The notes below the pieces were generated by a model that was not told the DNA's origin, ran no database searches, and worked only from the letters and a program-made list of their open reading frames with translations. A program made the translations under genes and the position numbers. Shown here one piece after another: positions 33,234 through 41,936 of a stretch of DNA of 64,000 bases; the stretch's first letter is position 1, and every line of letters starts with the position of its first letter. Source of the stretch: Aliamphritea ceti. Its GTDB lineage: Bacteria; Pseudomonadota; Gammaproteobacteria; Pseudomonadales; Balneatricaceae. The DNA lies in the NCBI RefSeq assembly GCF_024347215.1, contig NZ_AP025282.1, forward strand, positions 1,426,001 through 1,490,000, given 5' to 3'.

Positions 33234-33812
33234 TTAAGCAGTGCCATCGTCAACATATTCAAATATTTTAATGATCTTCTGGATGCCGTTCACTCTGCGA
33301 ACCAGGTCGACAGATTTGTCAGCTTCGTTCCGGGTTACCAGGCCCATCAGGTAAACAACACCGTTTTCAGTAACAACTTTAATGCGTGTTGCGTCGACAG
33401 CTTCGTCACCCAGCATGTTGGCTTTTATTTTTGCTGTAATAAAAGCGTCGCTGGCGCGGGTGAGTGCGGAGGTTGGGCTGGTCAGTGTGAGTTCATTGTG
33501 AACGCGTCGGATTTTACGAATCTGACCAACAATTTGCTCTGCTTCCAGTTTACTGCGTTCTGAAGCAACCTGGCCGCTAAGCAGCACAATACCGTTAAAG
33601 CTGGTAACACTGATATTGCTTTGCTGGAGTTCCTGAGAACCTTTGCTGATGTTAACCAGGGCTTTTACTTCGATGAGTTCATCATCGATGTAGCTACCTG
33701 TTGTGCGGCTGCCAACATCTTCCTGAACTGGTTCTTCGCGGGCTGCGCCGATAAGACTGGCACAACCGCTAAGAATAGCGCTGGATAAAATTAAGGCGAT
33801 GACTCGTTTCAT
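33234..33812 (-). CDS. dolP: Outer-membrane lipoprotein DolP (dual BON domain)
   Basis: Lipoprotein that helps keep outer-membrane integrity and localises to the division site in E. coli. 192 residues. Lipobox LSGC gives a mature N-terminal Cys at about residue 17. Two BON domains follow: the first around VTSFNGIVLLSGQVASE (about 68-85), the second around VTENGVVYLMGLVTRNEAD (about 148-166). Directly downstream of diaA with no gap, as in E. coli yraN-diaA-dolP. Confidence 0.94.
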   Translation of the reverse strand: MKRVIALILSSAILSGCASLIGAAREEPVQEDVGSRTTGSYIDDELIEVKALVNISKGSQELQQSNISVTSFNGIVLLSGQVASERSKLEAEQIVGQIRKIRRVHNELTLTSPTSALTRASDAFITAKIKANMLGDEAVDATRIKVVTENGVVYLMGLVTRNEADKSVDLVRRVNGIQKIIKIFEYVDDGTA

Positions 33813-34406
33813 TTATTCTTCTCCGCCGAATAGCTGATAATCAATAAGGTCACATAAAGCGTGTAAAACCAACAGATGCGCGCCATAAATCAGGCTGTAA
33901 TCATCTGCCGGAATGCAAAATTCTACTTCATCAGGAAGTAATAGAGACTGGATGTTGTCATTAGTTCCGCCGGTAAGAGCGATAACCATCATGTCACGGT
34001 CATGGGCGGCTTGTATTGCCTGTACCAGATTCTGAGAACGGCCGTCTGATGAGGCAATAATCAGCAGGTCTCCGGGTTGTCCCAGTGCGCGTATTTGCTT
34101 AGAGAAAATGTCGTTGTAGTGGCCGTTATCGCTGATGCCTGTTATGGCGCTGCCATCGCTAGAGAGGTTTATCGCAGGTAGCCCCGGGCGCTCATGGCGG
34201 AACTGGTTAATGAGCAGGGAACTGAAGTGTTGAGTCAGTGCTGCTGAGCCACCATTGCCGCAACACAGAATCTTACTTTCTGAAATCAGGCAGTTAAGGA
34301 GAAGTTCGCCAGCATGTGCAATCAGGGGCGTATATTCTTCGATGGTTTGAGCATTAACTTCCATAGTGTTATGAAATAAGTTAATGACGCGATCTTGAAG
34401 TACCAT
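33813..34406 (-). CDS. diaA: DnaA initiator-associating protein DiaA (SIS domain)
   Basis: Tetrameric SIS-domain protein that binds DnaA and promotes orderly initiation in E. coli. 197 residues. SIS motifs: CCGNGGSAALTQHFSSLL (about 48-65), IIASSDGRSQNLVQA and VIALTGGTND. A GmhA-type sedoheptulose-7-P isomerase is the alternative; position between yraN and dolP favours DiaA. Confidence 0.9.
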   Translation of the reverse strand: MVLQDRVINLFHNTMEVNAQTIEEYTPLIAHAGELLLNCLISESKILCCGNGGSAALTQHFSSLLINQFRHERPGLPAINLSSDGSAITGISDNGHYNDIFSKQIRALGQPGDLLIIASSDGRSQNLVQAIQAAHDRDMMVIALTGGTNDNIQSLLLPDEVEFCIPADDYSLIYGAHLLVLHALCDLIDYQLFGGEE

Positions 34407-34445
34407 CGGGGCTCCTGTGTGGAAAAATACCTCGTTTTCACGAGC

Positions 34446-34820
34446 TTACAATCTGAAGGCGTCTTTATACCATATAGGTGGGGAATCGCCACCCCCGTGG
34501 GCTTTAATGCCTGCCTCAAAAGCAATTACATCAAAGCGACAGTTAAGCTTACCGTATTCAGGGTGCTGACTGAGAAAAAATTCCGCACAATGAATAATTT
34601 TTTGCTGTTTACGATAATCGACTGAGGCGCTGGCACCGCCCCAATTTTTATAACTGCGGCTTCTTACTTCGATAAATATCAGGCTGCGCTGCTCCAGCAT
34701 GATCAGATCTATTTCACCAAACCGACTATTAAAGTTTCGACATATTAATTTAAGTTTTTGTTTGCGCAGAAACTGTTCAGCTTGTTGTTCGGCGTCCTTG
34801 CCGAGTTGTTGTCTGTCCAT
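34446..34820 (-). CDS. yraN: UPF0102 family protein YraN
   Basis: 124 residues with an endonuclease-like fold: GKDAEQQAEQFLRKQKLKLI, NFNSRFGEIDLIM (about 29-41) and FIEVRSRSYKNWGGASASVD (about 49-68), where E/D and EVR resemble a PD-(D/E)XK site. Function not established. Eighteen bases from lpoA, in the lpoA-yraN-diaA-dolP transcript. Confidence 0.93.
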   Translation of the reverse strand: MDRQQLGKDAEQQAEQFLRKQKLKLICRNFNSRFGEIDLIMLEQRSLIFIEVRSRSYKNWGGASASVDYRKQQKIIHCAEFFLSQHPEYGKLNCRFDVIAFEAGIKAHGGGDSPPIWYKDAFRL

Positions 34821-34837
34821 GGCATGTAACCCTTAGG

Positions 34838-36652
34838 TTAAGGAATTAGTTTAGGTTGTCCTTCCTGAAACACTGCCCAGTCTAGCTCTCTCTGAACGTG
34901 GTTGTTATGCTGAATAGACAGGCTGCCGGTTTCACCGTTAATTCTGGCGGTGGGTGACGCTGCCAGTTGATTCAGGTAAGGGTATAGCTGATAGGCATCA
35001 AGTCCCAGTGCGTATAATCGACCAAAACGTGAGTCGGTATTTTTACCTTGCTGGGCCAGTCGGATATGGTTATCTGACGGTGAGCGCAGTAACCATGGGC
35101 TGCCGGTAAACAGAATGTTGTTCAGGTCCTGATCGCTGATTGGGTTTGGACGACCTGCATAAATGTTTGAAGTTGCATAAACCGGAATATTGCCAGCGTA
35201 GAAAAAAGCCAGAGTAGGCTTGATTTGGCGAGCGGCCTGAGGTGCAGCCCCCAAGAATATAGCGTCTACATCTTGACGACGACGTGCTTCTGTTTCAAAG
35301 CCAGGGCCAACAATTTGGCGCAATAGCGTGCTGCGTTCTTTGCTTTGATCAATGGCTAGCAGTTGAGTTACTTTGGCTGAGTAGTCGTCTTTATTTGCGT
35401 ATTCGATGTTATCAAGTACCTGGCCACCCAGGGCGATAAACTCTGCAGAGAAAGCAGTAGTCGCACGTTTTCCCCATTCTGAATCCAGTGTCATTACGAG
35501 GGCAGTGCGTTGTCCGTCACTCCAGGCGCGACGCGCTGCCTGTTGTGCTTCATCTTCGATGGCAAGTCCAAACTGGTAAATGTTAGCTGCAGCGCTGCCT
35601 GCAACAACATTCAGTGTCAGTGTAGGTATTGGTGCATTACCTGATGCCACCAGATCGCTGACCAGTTGCTTTTCAAGCGGGCCGATAATCAGATCAACAC
35701 CTTTTTCAGCAGCTATTTGATACAGTGCTTCAGGGCTGGTGATTTGGCTTGAGTCCAGAATAGTAATCTGGGAAGTCTTCTTACCTTGTTGAGCAGCCTG
35801 ATAATGGGCCGCCATGAAGCCGGTCATAATTGCTTCAGCAGGTTTTTGTAAGCGACCAGTTAATGGCAGAACTAACGCAATATGGTTACTGACAATAACC
35901 TGGTTGGTTGCCAATGCTGCCAGATTTGCTGGCGCGGCTGTGTTGGCAGGGTGTGATTGCCATAAAGTCTGCCACTGTTGCAGGTTGTTAGTCTGAGTTG
36001 CCAGGTCTGTAGCAGAACGAACTGCCAGTGCCAGTTCGTACCAGCCCTGTTCGGTGTAGCTGTTGTTAGTTGCCAGAGCTACTTGTTCAAGGGTTTGAAG
36101 CTCAAGAGCCATTAGTGAAGCCCAGATGCTGTCATGCAGCGCTTCTTTATCTGTTTCCAGTCCGAATCTACCTAAACGAATGAGTTGCTGTGCCTGGCGT
36201 AACTGGTCGTTTTCCAGGCCATATGCTTCAGCAGCCATCTGACCAACCTGATATTTCTGATCAGGCTGTAAGCGTGGGTCATCGGTTGGTAATTGCTCGA
36301 GATAGCGCAAAGCGGTTGCGCCATCCTGTTGATCGAGAGCAGCTTGCGCACGCAAAGATGCGATATCAAACTTAAGCGTTGGGCTTAAGAGGCGCAGATC
36401 AATACCGTCAATCAGGTTAACGGCTTCGTCCTGACGATTTGCTGCAATCAATATTCTGGCTGCCTGGGCTTTTAGGCGGGCTTGCTCGATTGGGGCGGCC
36501 TGGTCGGCCTGCATCAGGAGTTTGCTTACCTGTTGCTCTGTGGTTTCAATGACTTGTGGTGTGCCTGTGCTGGTCGGGCTGGTACCACAGCCACCGAGTA
36601 ATAATGTTGCGCTGGTTGTTACGATTAGAGACAGACGGATTGCAAACGTCAT
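34838..36652 (-). CDS. lpoA: Penicillin-binding protein activator LpoA
   Basis: Outer-membrane lipoprotein that stimulates PBP1A in peptidoglycan synthesis. 604 residues. Lipobox LLGGCGT (Cys at about 22). The N-terminal half is helical and TPR-like (repeated Ala/Gln/Leu-rich segments); the C-terminal half is a periplasmic-binding-protein-like domain starting at about HIALVLPLTGRLQKPAEAI (residue 257). Divergent from rsmI, as in many gammaproteobacteria. Confidence 0.93.
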   Translation of the reverse strand: MTFAIRLSLIVTTSATLLLGGCGTSPTSTGTPQVIETTEQQVSKLLMQADQAAPIEQARLKAQAARILIAANRQDEAVNLIDGIDLRLLSPTLKFDIASLRAQAALDQQDGATALRYLEQLPTDDPRLQPDQKYQVGQMAAEAYGLENDQLRQAQQLIRLGRFGLETDKEALHDSIWASLMALELQTLEQVALATNNSYTEQGWYELALAVRSATDLATQTNNLQQWQTLWQSHPANTAAPANLAALATNQVIVSNHIALVLPLTGRLQKPAEAIMTGFMAAHYQAAQQGKKTSQITILDSSQITSPEALYQIAAEKGVDLIIGPLEKQLVSDLVASGNAPIPTLTLNVVAGSAAANIYQFGLAIEDEAQQAARRAWSDGQRTALVMTLDSEWGKRATTAFSAEFIALGGQVLDNIEYANKDDYSAKVTQLLAIDQSKERSTLLRQIVGPGFETEARRRQDVDAIFLGAAPQAARQIKPTLAFFYAGNIPVYATSNIYAGRPNPISDQDLNNILFTGSPWLLRSPSDNHIRLAQQGKNTDSRFGRLYALGLDAYQLYPYLNQLAASPTARINGETGSLSIQHNNHVQRELDWAVFQEGQPKLIP

Positions 36653-36691
36653 ATACTTTCACACCCTGAATAATTAATAGTCCAGAAACAC

Positions 36692-37534
36692 ATGTCTGAA
36701 TCAGCGTTATATATAGTTGCGACCCCGATTGGAAATCTTGAAGATTTCACCCCCCGGGGGATCAAAACACTAAGTTCAGTCGCGTTAATCGCAGCTGAAG
36801 ATACCCGACACAGTGCCCGGTTGATGGCGCATTTTGATATTAAAACGCCGATGATAGCAGTTCATGATCATAATGAACGCCAACAAGGTCAAAAAATTAT
36901 CAATTCTTTAGCTCAGGGAGACAGTGTCGCATTAATTTCAGATGCTGGAACGCCACTGATTTCTGATCCTGGCTTTGTAATTGTTCGGGAAGTAAGGGCT
37001 GCAGGTTATCGGGTTGTACCTGTTCCCGGTTGCTGTGCCATGGTGGCAGCACTGAGCGCGGCGGGTATTGCGTCTGACCGGTTTGCTTTTGAAGGATTTG
37101 TACCGTCTAAATCGCAGCAGCGCTTAAATTACTATGAAAACTTGGCAGCAGAATCCCGGAGCCTGATTTTCTATGAGTCGCCGCATCGTATCGAAGCCAG
37201 TCTTGAGGCGATTGTTACGGCGTTCGGTGCTGACAGGCCAATCGTTATCGCACGTGAAATAACCAAAACATTTGAAACCTTTCTTTCCGGTTCCGCTGAA
37301 GAGGTTTTGCATCAGGTTCAGGCTGATCATAACCAGCGTAAAGGTGAGTTTGTAGTCATTGTTCAGGGCGCGCCTCAGGCAGACGCTAGTTTGCTGGATG
37401 CAGATGCAACACGGGTGTTAGATATTTTATTAGAAGAGCTGTCGGTTAAGCAGGCATCGGCACTGGCTTCTAAGATCACAGGTGTTAAAAAGAAAGTGCT
37501 GTATCAGGCTGCGCTTGAAAAGAAGGTCGATTAA
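36692..37534 (+). CDS. rsmI: 16S rRNA (cytidine1402-2'-O)-methyltransferase RsmI
   Basis: Methylates C1402 of 16S rRNA with S-adenosylmethionine. 280 residues of the tetrapyrrole-methylase fold: YIVATPIGNLEDFTPRGIK (about 7-25), AAEDTRHSARLM, ALISDAGTPLISDPGFVIV (about 88-106), VPVPGCCAMVAALSAAGI and FYESPHRI. Its distinctive C-terminal domain (VKQASALASKITGVKKKVLY) is present. Followed by rnpB. Confidence 0.96.
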   Translation: MSESALYIVATPIGNLEDFTPRGIKTLSSVALIAAEDTRHSARLMAHFDIKTPMIAVHDHNERQQGQKIINSLAQGDSVALISDAGTPLISDPGFVIVREVRAAGYRVVPVPGCCAMVAALSAAGIASDRFAFEGFVPSKSQQRLNYYENLAAESRSLIFYESPHRIEASLEAIVTAFGADRPIVIAREITKTFETFLSGSAEEVLHQVQADHNQRKGEFVVIVQGAPQADASLLDADATRVLDILLEELSVKQASALASKITGVKKKVLYQAALEKKVD

Positions 37535-37746
37535 CGGTCCTTAAGATATTAGTTAAGCCAATAGTTATTCAGGCTAAAGCTATAATCACCTATTGAGTGT
37601 TTCTATGGTTGATCGGCATATTTTGTGTGCTGTTAACTGCCCTTATGCAGTTCATTGAGTTGTCGGCTGTCTTTGTTGCCGTCTTTGGCTCTGGCAGGCG
37701 TCTGTTTGGGCCAGGTACTGGCCCGGCTACAAAATGTGTAATTCTC

Positions 37747-37774
37747 TTGTATCTCAGTTTTTTCTTGGTATCCT
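37747..37774 (+). promoter_or_regulatory. Promoter of rnpB
   Basis: TTGTAT (37747-37752), a 16-bp spacer and TATCCT (37769-37774), placing the start point at the predicted RNA 5' end near 37782. Upstream, hairpins at 37633-37650 and 37708-37724 lie behind rsmI without T-runs. Confidence 0.55.
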
Positions 37775-37781
37775 TGCCGCC

Positions 37782-38132
<351 letters not shown>

Positions 38133-38692
38133 AAACTGTTTCTCAGTGCTTTCAAGGGGTTGTATGGCCCTTTGAGGCATTTGAGGGATGGTACATAAAT
38201 TAATACAAAACCACTCTTTCTTCGTTGTTCTGCGAAGAAGTCCTGGCAACTGCTGTTGTGCATTTCTCTAGTGTTTTTTAATTCGGTTAAGCTGAAAGCT
38301 TTTTGAAAATAATTAACAGGCAAGTCAGAATAAAATATGTCTGGGTTTTAGCTTGTCGGTATGTTGTATCTGCTGTTTTCTTATCGAGTGTTTTTATAAT
38401 GGTGGTATGAAAGTTTGTTTCATGCTTAAACCATGGAGCACAAGCGTCTGATTTCTATTTTTTCTTTGACGCTGTTGTCTCGTATTTGATTTTATTCCCG
38501 TAAAAAATATCTAATCTATAACTGAATTTGATTCCGCGGCTTGCATTATATGGCTTGCACGCTTTGTGGTGCTTGTAGTTTATGCATCAAATTTTTTGGG
38601 ATTATTGCGTCAGAAGTGGACGCTAGAGAGAAGGGAGCCTATGATTTTTTTATATCCAGATATCTATAGAGTCTAAAGATAAGGATGGTTTG
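38133..38692. other. 560-bp AT-rich gap after rnpB
   Basis: No supported gene. A 7-bp hairpin (about 38218-38239) and a lone TATAAT (38395-38400) without a convincing -35 box are the only signals I see. It should hold the promoter of the repeat-protein gene downstream. Confidence 0.6.
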
Positions 38693-39592
38693 ATGGATTC
38701 CTTCTCCCGCAAGCAAGCTGGTTTAACGACGGTCGAATATGCAATTGCAGCAGCGTTGATATCTGCGGGACTGATCTTGGCATTTACTGCGTTAGGCGTG
38801 TCAGTATTCAGTACTGTTGATAAATTAGCAGTTGCTATTCAGGTAAGTAGTTCAGGAGCAGGCAGTTCAGGAACAGGCAGTTCTGGATCGGGCGGTTCAG
38901 GAACAGGTGCTTCAGGAGCAGGCAGTTCAGGAACAGGCAGTTCTGGATCGGGCGGTTCAGGAACAGGTGCTTCAGGAGCAGGTGCTTCAGGAACAGGCAG
39001 TTCAGGAACAGGCAGTTCAGGAACAGGTGGTTCAGGAGCCGGCAGTTCAGGAATAGGCAGTTCAGGATCAGGCAGTTCAGGATCAGGCAGTTCAGGAACA
39101 GGCGGTTCTGGATCAGGCGGTTCAGGAGCGGGTAATTCAGGAACAGGTAGCTCAGGATCAGACAGCTCAGGATCAGGTGGTTCTGGTACAGGCAGTTCAG
39201 GATCGGGCGGTTCAGGAGTTGCTGGTTCAGTAGCAGGCAGTTCGGGATCAGGCAGTTCAGGGGCAAATAGTTCTGGGTCCGGCGGTTCGGGAGCTGGCAG
39301 TTCAGGAGTAACAGGTTCAGATGGCTTTGGCGGCAAAGGCGCCGTTATTCCAGGCGTAAGTGGCTATGCTTCAATAGATAGCGTGTCAAAAGAGCTGATA
39401 TTTGCGGATGGCAATGCTGCTACTTCTCAGAAGCAGGTTATTTCGGATGTTAATGTGGGAGGCGGCGAACAATCAGCGTTTATAGCTAAAAGTGAGTACG
39501 CTGTTTGGTTCTGGGTTATTTCTTTTTTATTACTTGCTTTTCTCGTTAGCAGGTTTGCCCGGCGTCTGGTGCAAAACAAAGCCGACAATTAA
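38693..39592 (+). CDS. Flp-pilin-like protein with Gly/Ser pentapeptide tract and C-terminal anchor
   Basis: 299 residues, start ATG 38693 (AAGGA seven bases upstream). Three parts. Residues 1-50 resemble a type IVb (Flp) prepilin: a short basic leader, the cleavage-type motif G10-LTTV-E15-Y16 and a hydrophobic helix (AIAAALISAGLILAFTALGV). Residues about 52-206 are some 31 pentapeptides of the form G-[SGA]-S-G-[TSA]. Residues 207-299 are a small non-repetitive region ending in one membrane helix (YAVWFWVISFLLLAFLVSRF) and a basic tail. No tad assembly genes are adjacent. I know no described protein with this layout. A cell-surface fibre or spacer anchored in the inner membrane is a guess. 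Confidence 0.8.
   Translation: MDSFSRKQAGLTTVEYAIAAALISAGLILAFTALGVSVFSTVDKLAVAIQVSSSGAGSSGTGSSGSGGSGTGASGAGSSGTGSSGSGGSGTGASGAGASGTGSSGTGSSGTGGSGAGSSGIGSSGSGSSGSGSSGTGGSGSGGSGAGNSGTGSSGSDSSGSGGSGTGSSGSGGSGVAGSVAGSSGSGSSGANSSGSGGSGAGSSGVTGSDGFGGKGAVIPGVSGYASIDSVSKELIFADGNAATSQKQVISDVNVGGGEQSAFIAKSEYAVWFWVISFLLLAFLVSRFARRLVQNKADN
38846..39310 (+). repeat. 15-bp minisatellite encoding Gly/Ser pentapeptides
   Basis: About 31 in-frame units of 15 bp, typical unit GGCAGTTCAGGAACA with variants. Inside it 38851-38910 and 38911-38970 are an exact 60-bp tandem duplication. Unit length is a multiple of three, so copy changes alter length but not frame. Confidence 0.93.
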
Positions 39593-39986
39593 TTAAGAAT
39601 TGTTGAGTATATGTTTTATAAGCGCTTACGTAATAGCAGTGCTCTTAAGCTCTTAAGGCGTAAGAATGCTCAATACTGGTAATGTTTGTTATGAGTTTAC
39701 ATAGTTAAATGTAGTCTTCTTATTGTTGATAAATCTATTCCTTTCACTTTGTTATACAGAAGCTCTGTAACTGTTGTGCTATCGGTTACCCAGTTGTCGT
39801 TATTTCTTACTCTGCATAGATAAAAACACTGTCACCATTTTGGTTGATGCAGCCTTATTTCCTGTTTGTAGATTGATTCTTAAGTCTATAATGATTCTTC
39901 TATCTTTATGATTTTCTTTCTTTTATGTGAAAGAGAAGTGCTGATCTGCAACAGATTTTTAGCGATTGTATGTCCTGAGGGTGTTC
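39593..39986. other. 394-bp gap before the diguanylate cyclase gene
   Basis: AT-rich, no supported gene. A possible long stem-loop at 39603-39673 (TTGAGTAT with ATGCTCAA outside, CTTACG with CGTAAG inside) follows the repeat-protein gene; no T-run. Confidence 0.5.
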
Positions 39987-41690
39987 ATGAAAATACAACA
40001 TAAAATTATAGCTATTCCCCTGGCGGTAATGCTTTTTGTTAGTTTGGTCACCATTCTCTTTCTTGAACACACTCTTCGTAAAGATCTTCGGGATAGGAAA
40101 GTAGCTGAGTTAACGACACTGGCTGTAGCGTCTCTCGAGTCGCTTAAGACGCTTGAGGCTTTGGATGAACATGAAGACGAGCAAATAAGTCGTTCGTTTC
40201 AGCGCTTGGCGACGAATTTTTCCCATGCAGGCGATATACGTGTCACTTATATCGATGCAAATGGCAGGGTGCTTGGCGACTCTGAAGTAACTTACGATAA
40301 GTTATCGCACCTGGAAAACCATCTTGATCGTGCAGAGATTCTGCAGGCGTTAGAAGCAGGAAAAGGTGTGTCTGAGAGCTATAGTGATACGCTTAGTCTT
40401 AATATGGTTTATGTCGCAGTTCGCTCTGATGAAGATCATTTTACGGATGAGAACTCACATTTAGCACATCCGATTATTGCGCGTATCGCCCGTTCAGAGT
40501 TATCGATTCAGGCAGCTATTAATGAGTTTAGAGAAACCTTAATCGTAACGGGTTTAATCAGCCTGCTGGCTGTGCTCGGGTTGGGTTATTTTGGTTCCAG
40601 AGCAATGAATAAAGCTGTTATGAGTGAGCAATCTCTGTTGGAGCAGCGAGTTAACGACCGGACGACAGAGATTTCGATACTGCAAACGTTTGGTGCCTTG
40701 TTAAATGCATGTTCTACGTTGGCTGAGGCTGGCGAAGTTATGAAAAATGTTATTCCCCGTTTGATTCCCGGCTGTGCGGGTAGTATCTCTATTATTAAGG
40801 CGTCCCGTAACCGGTTAGATGCTATTACAAGCTGGGGCGGTGAGTGGCCCGGTGCTGAGAGATTTGCGCCCAGCGAGTGCTGGTCGCTTCGTAAAGGTCA
40901 TCAGCATCTGGCTTTGGAACATGGTATTCAAACTTACTGTCAGCACTGGGCTGAGTCTCTTGAGGGGAATCAGACGTTGTGCCTTCCTTTGATAGCGCAA
41001 GGTGAAACTGTAGGTATTTTACATTTTGTGCTTCCTGATGGAGAGGGTTTTGACCAAAGTCAGGGGCTCATGAATTCTATCGCGGAGCAGGCTGGTCTGA
41101 CACTTGCTAACATCCAGTTACGGGATACGTTGCGTGAGCAGGCGATCCGGGATCCTCTGACGGGCTTGTATAACCGGCGCTACATGCTTGAAGCGCTGGA
41201 TCAGGCACACAGTAGGGTAGAACGTACTAACACTGAAATCGCGGTTCTGATGGTCGATCTTGATCACTTTAAACGCTTTAATGATAACTTTGGGCATGAT
41301 GCGGGTGATCATGTGCTTAAAGCTTTCTCGCAAATACTCAAAGAGTCGTCCCGTAATGAGGATATTGCGTGTCGTTACGGCGGTGAGGAGTTCTGTATTG
41401 TCTGTCCGTCGACGAACGAAACTCAGGCGTTAAAAGTCGCGACACGTATCATTAAAGGGATAAGTAAGCAGGAACTGACAATGAATCAGTTGTCACTGGG
41501 CAAGGTGACAACATCTATTGGTATTGCTGTTTATCCTGGTCATGCCAGCTCGATGGACGAGGTTGTGAAGCTGGCAGACGAAGCGTTATATATAGCTAAG
41601 CAAAACGGCCGTGACCGGGTTGAGGTGATTCAGTTAAGCGGCGTAGATACAAGTGTTAGTGACGAGATTGAAAAGCTGGAATGTTCATAG
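39987..41690 (+). CDS. Membrane sensor diguanylate cyclase (GAF-GGDEF)
   Basis: Makes cyclic-di-GMP from GTP. 567 residues from ATG 39987 (GAGG seven bases upstream). Layout: helix 1 (about 7-28), an extracytoplasmic sensor of about 150 residues, helix 2 (LIVTGLISLLAVLGLGYFGS, about 188-207), a GAF-like domain (about 230-385, GETVGILHFVLPDGEGF), and a GGDEF domain with RDPLTGLYNRRYM and the active site CRYGGEEF. The RxxD inhibitory site is present (RNED five residues before GGEEF), so product inhibition is expected. No EAL domain. It follows the pilin-like gene, which suggests but does not show a shared role in surface behaviour. Confidence 0.93.
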   Translation: MKIQHKIIAIPLAVMLFVSLVTILFLEHTLRKDLRDRKVAELTTLAVASLESLKTLEALDEHEDEQISRSFQRLATNFSHAGDIRVTYIDANGRVLGDSEVTYDKLSHLENHLDRAEILQALEAGKGVSESYSDTLSLNMVYVAVRSDEDHFTDENSHLAHPIIARIARSELSIQAAINEFRETLIVTGLISLLAVLGLGYFGSRAMNKAVMSEQSLLEQRVNDRTTEISILQTFGALLNACSTLAEAGEVMKNVIPRLIPGCAGSISIIKASRNRLDAITSWGGEWPGAERFAPSECWSLRKGHQHLALEHGIQTYCQHWAESLEGNQTLCLPLIAQGETVGILHFVLPDGEGFDQSQGLMNSIAEQAGLTLANIQLRDTLREQAIRDPLTGLYNRRYMLEALDQAHSRVERTNTEIAVLMVDLDHFKRFNDNFGHDAGDHVLKAFSQILKESSRNEDIACRYGGEEFCIVCPSTNETQALKVATRIIKGISKQELTMNQLSLGKVTTSIGIAVYPGHASSMDEVVKLADEALYIAKQNGRDRVEVIQLSGVDTSVSDEIEKLECS

Positions 41691-41936
41691 CTTGATTGTG
41701 CGCTAGCAGTATTAAGTAATAGGTTGTTTGCTATTACATCGTGCCAGGAAGGATTGCTTTGTGAACAGTCGATAAGCTGTCGTTGCCTGTTCTTCATCGT
41801 GCAAGATAAAATATTGCGGATTATTCCAAGGCTTAAGCTGGCACTGTTGGACGGTAATCGTTAGCATGTCAGCTTATTTATTTGTACTGCCTTAATTTAA
41901 GCCTTAACTGGCTTTCCGGATAAGAATCATCACATC

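Noticed and set aside
38846..39310. CRISPR-like array
   Set aside because: The repeats are contiguous 15-bp coding units without spacers, in frame within a gene.
38835..39336. Two antisense open frames over the Gly/Ser tract, one giving a Pro/Glu/Leu repeat protein
   Set aside because: They are complements of the 15-bp repeat, which has no stops in several frames; the plus frame has the start signal, pilin-like head and membrane tail.
41691..41936. 4.5S RNA (ffs) upstream of dnaX
   Set aside because: No GGTCAGGTCCGGAAGGAAGC-like core; only a weak CAGGAAGGA at about 41745, and no stem around it.
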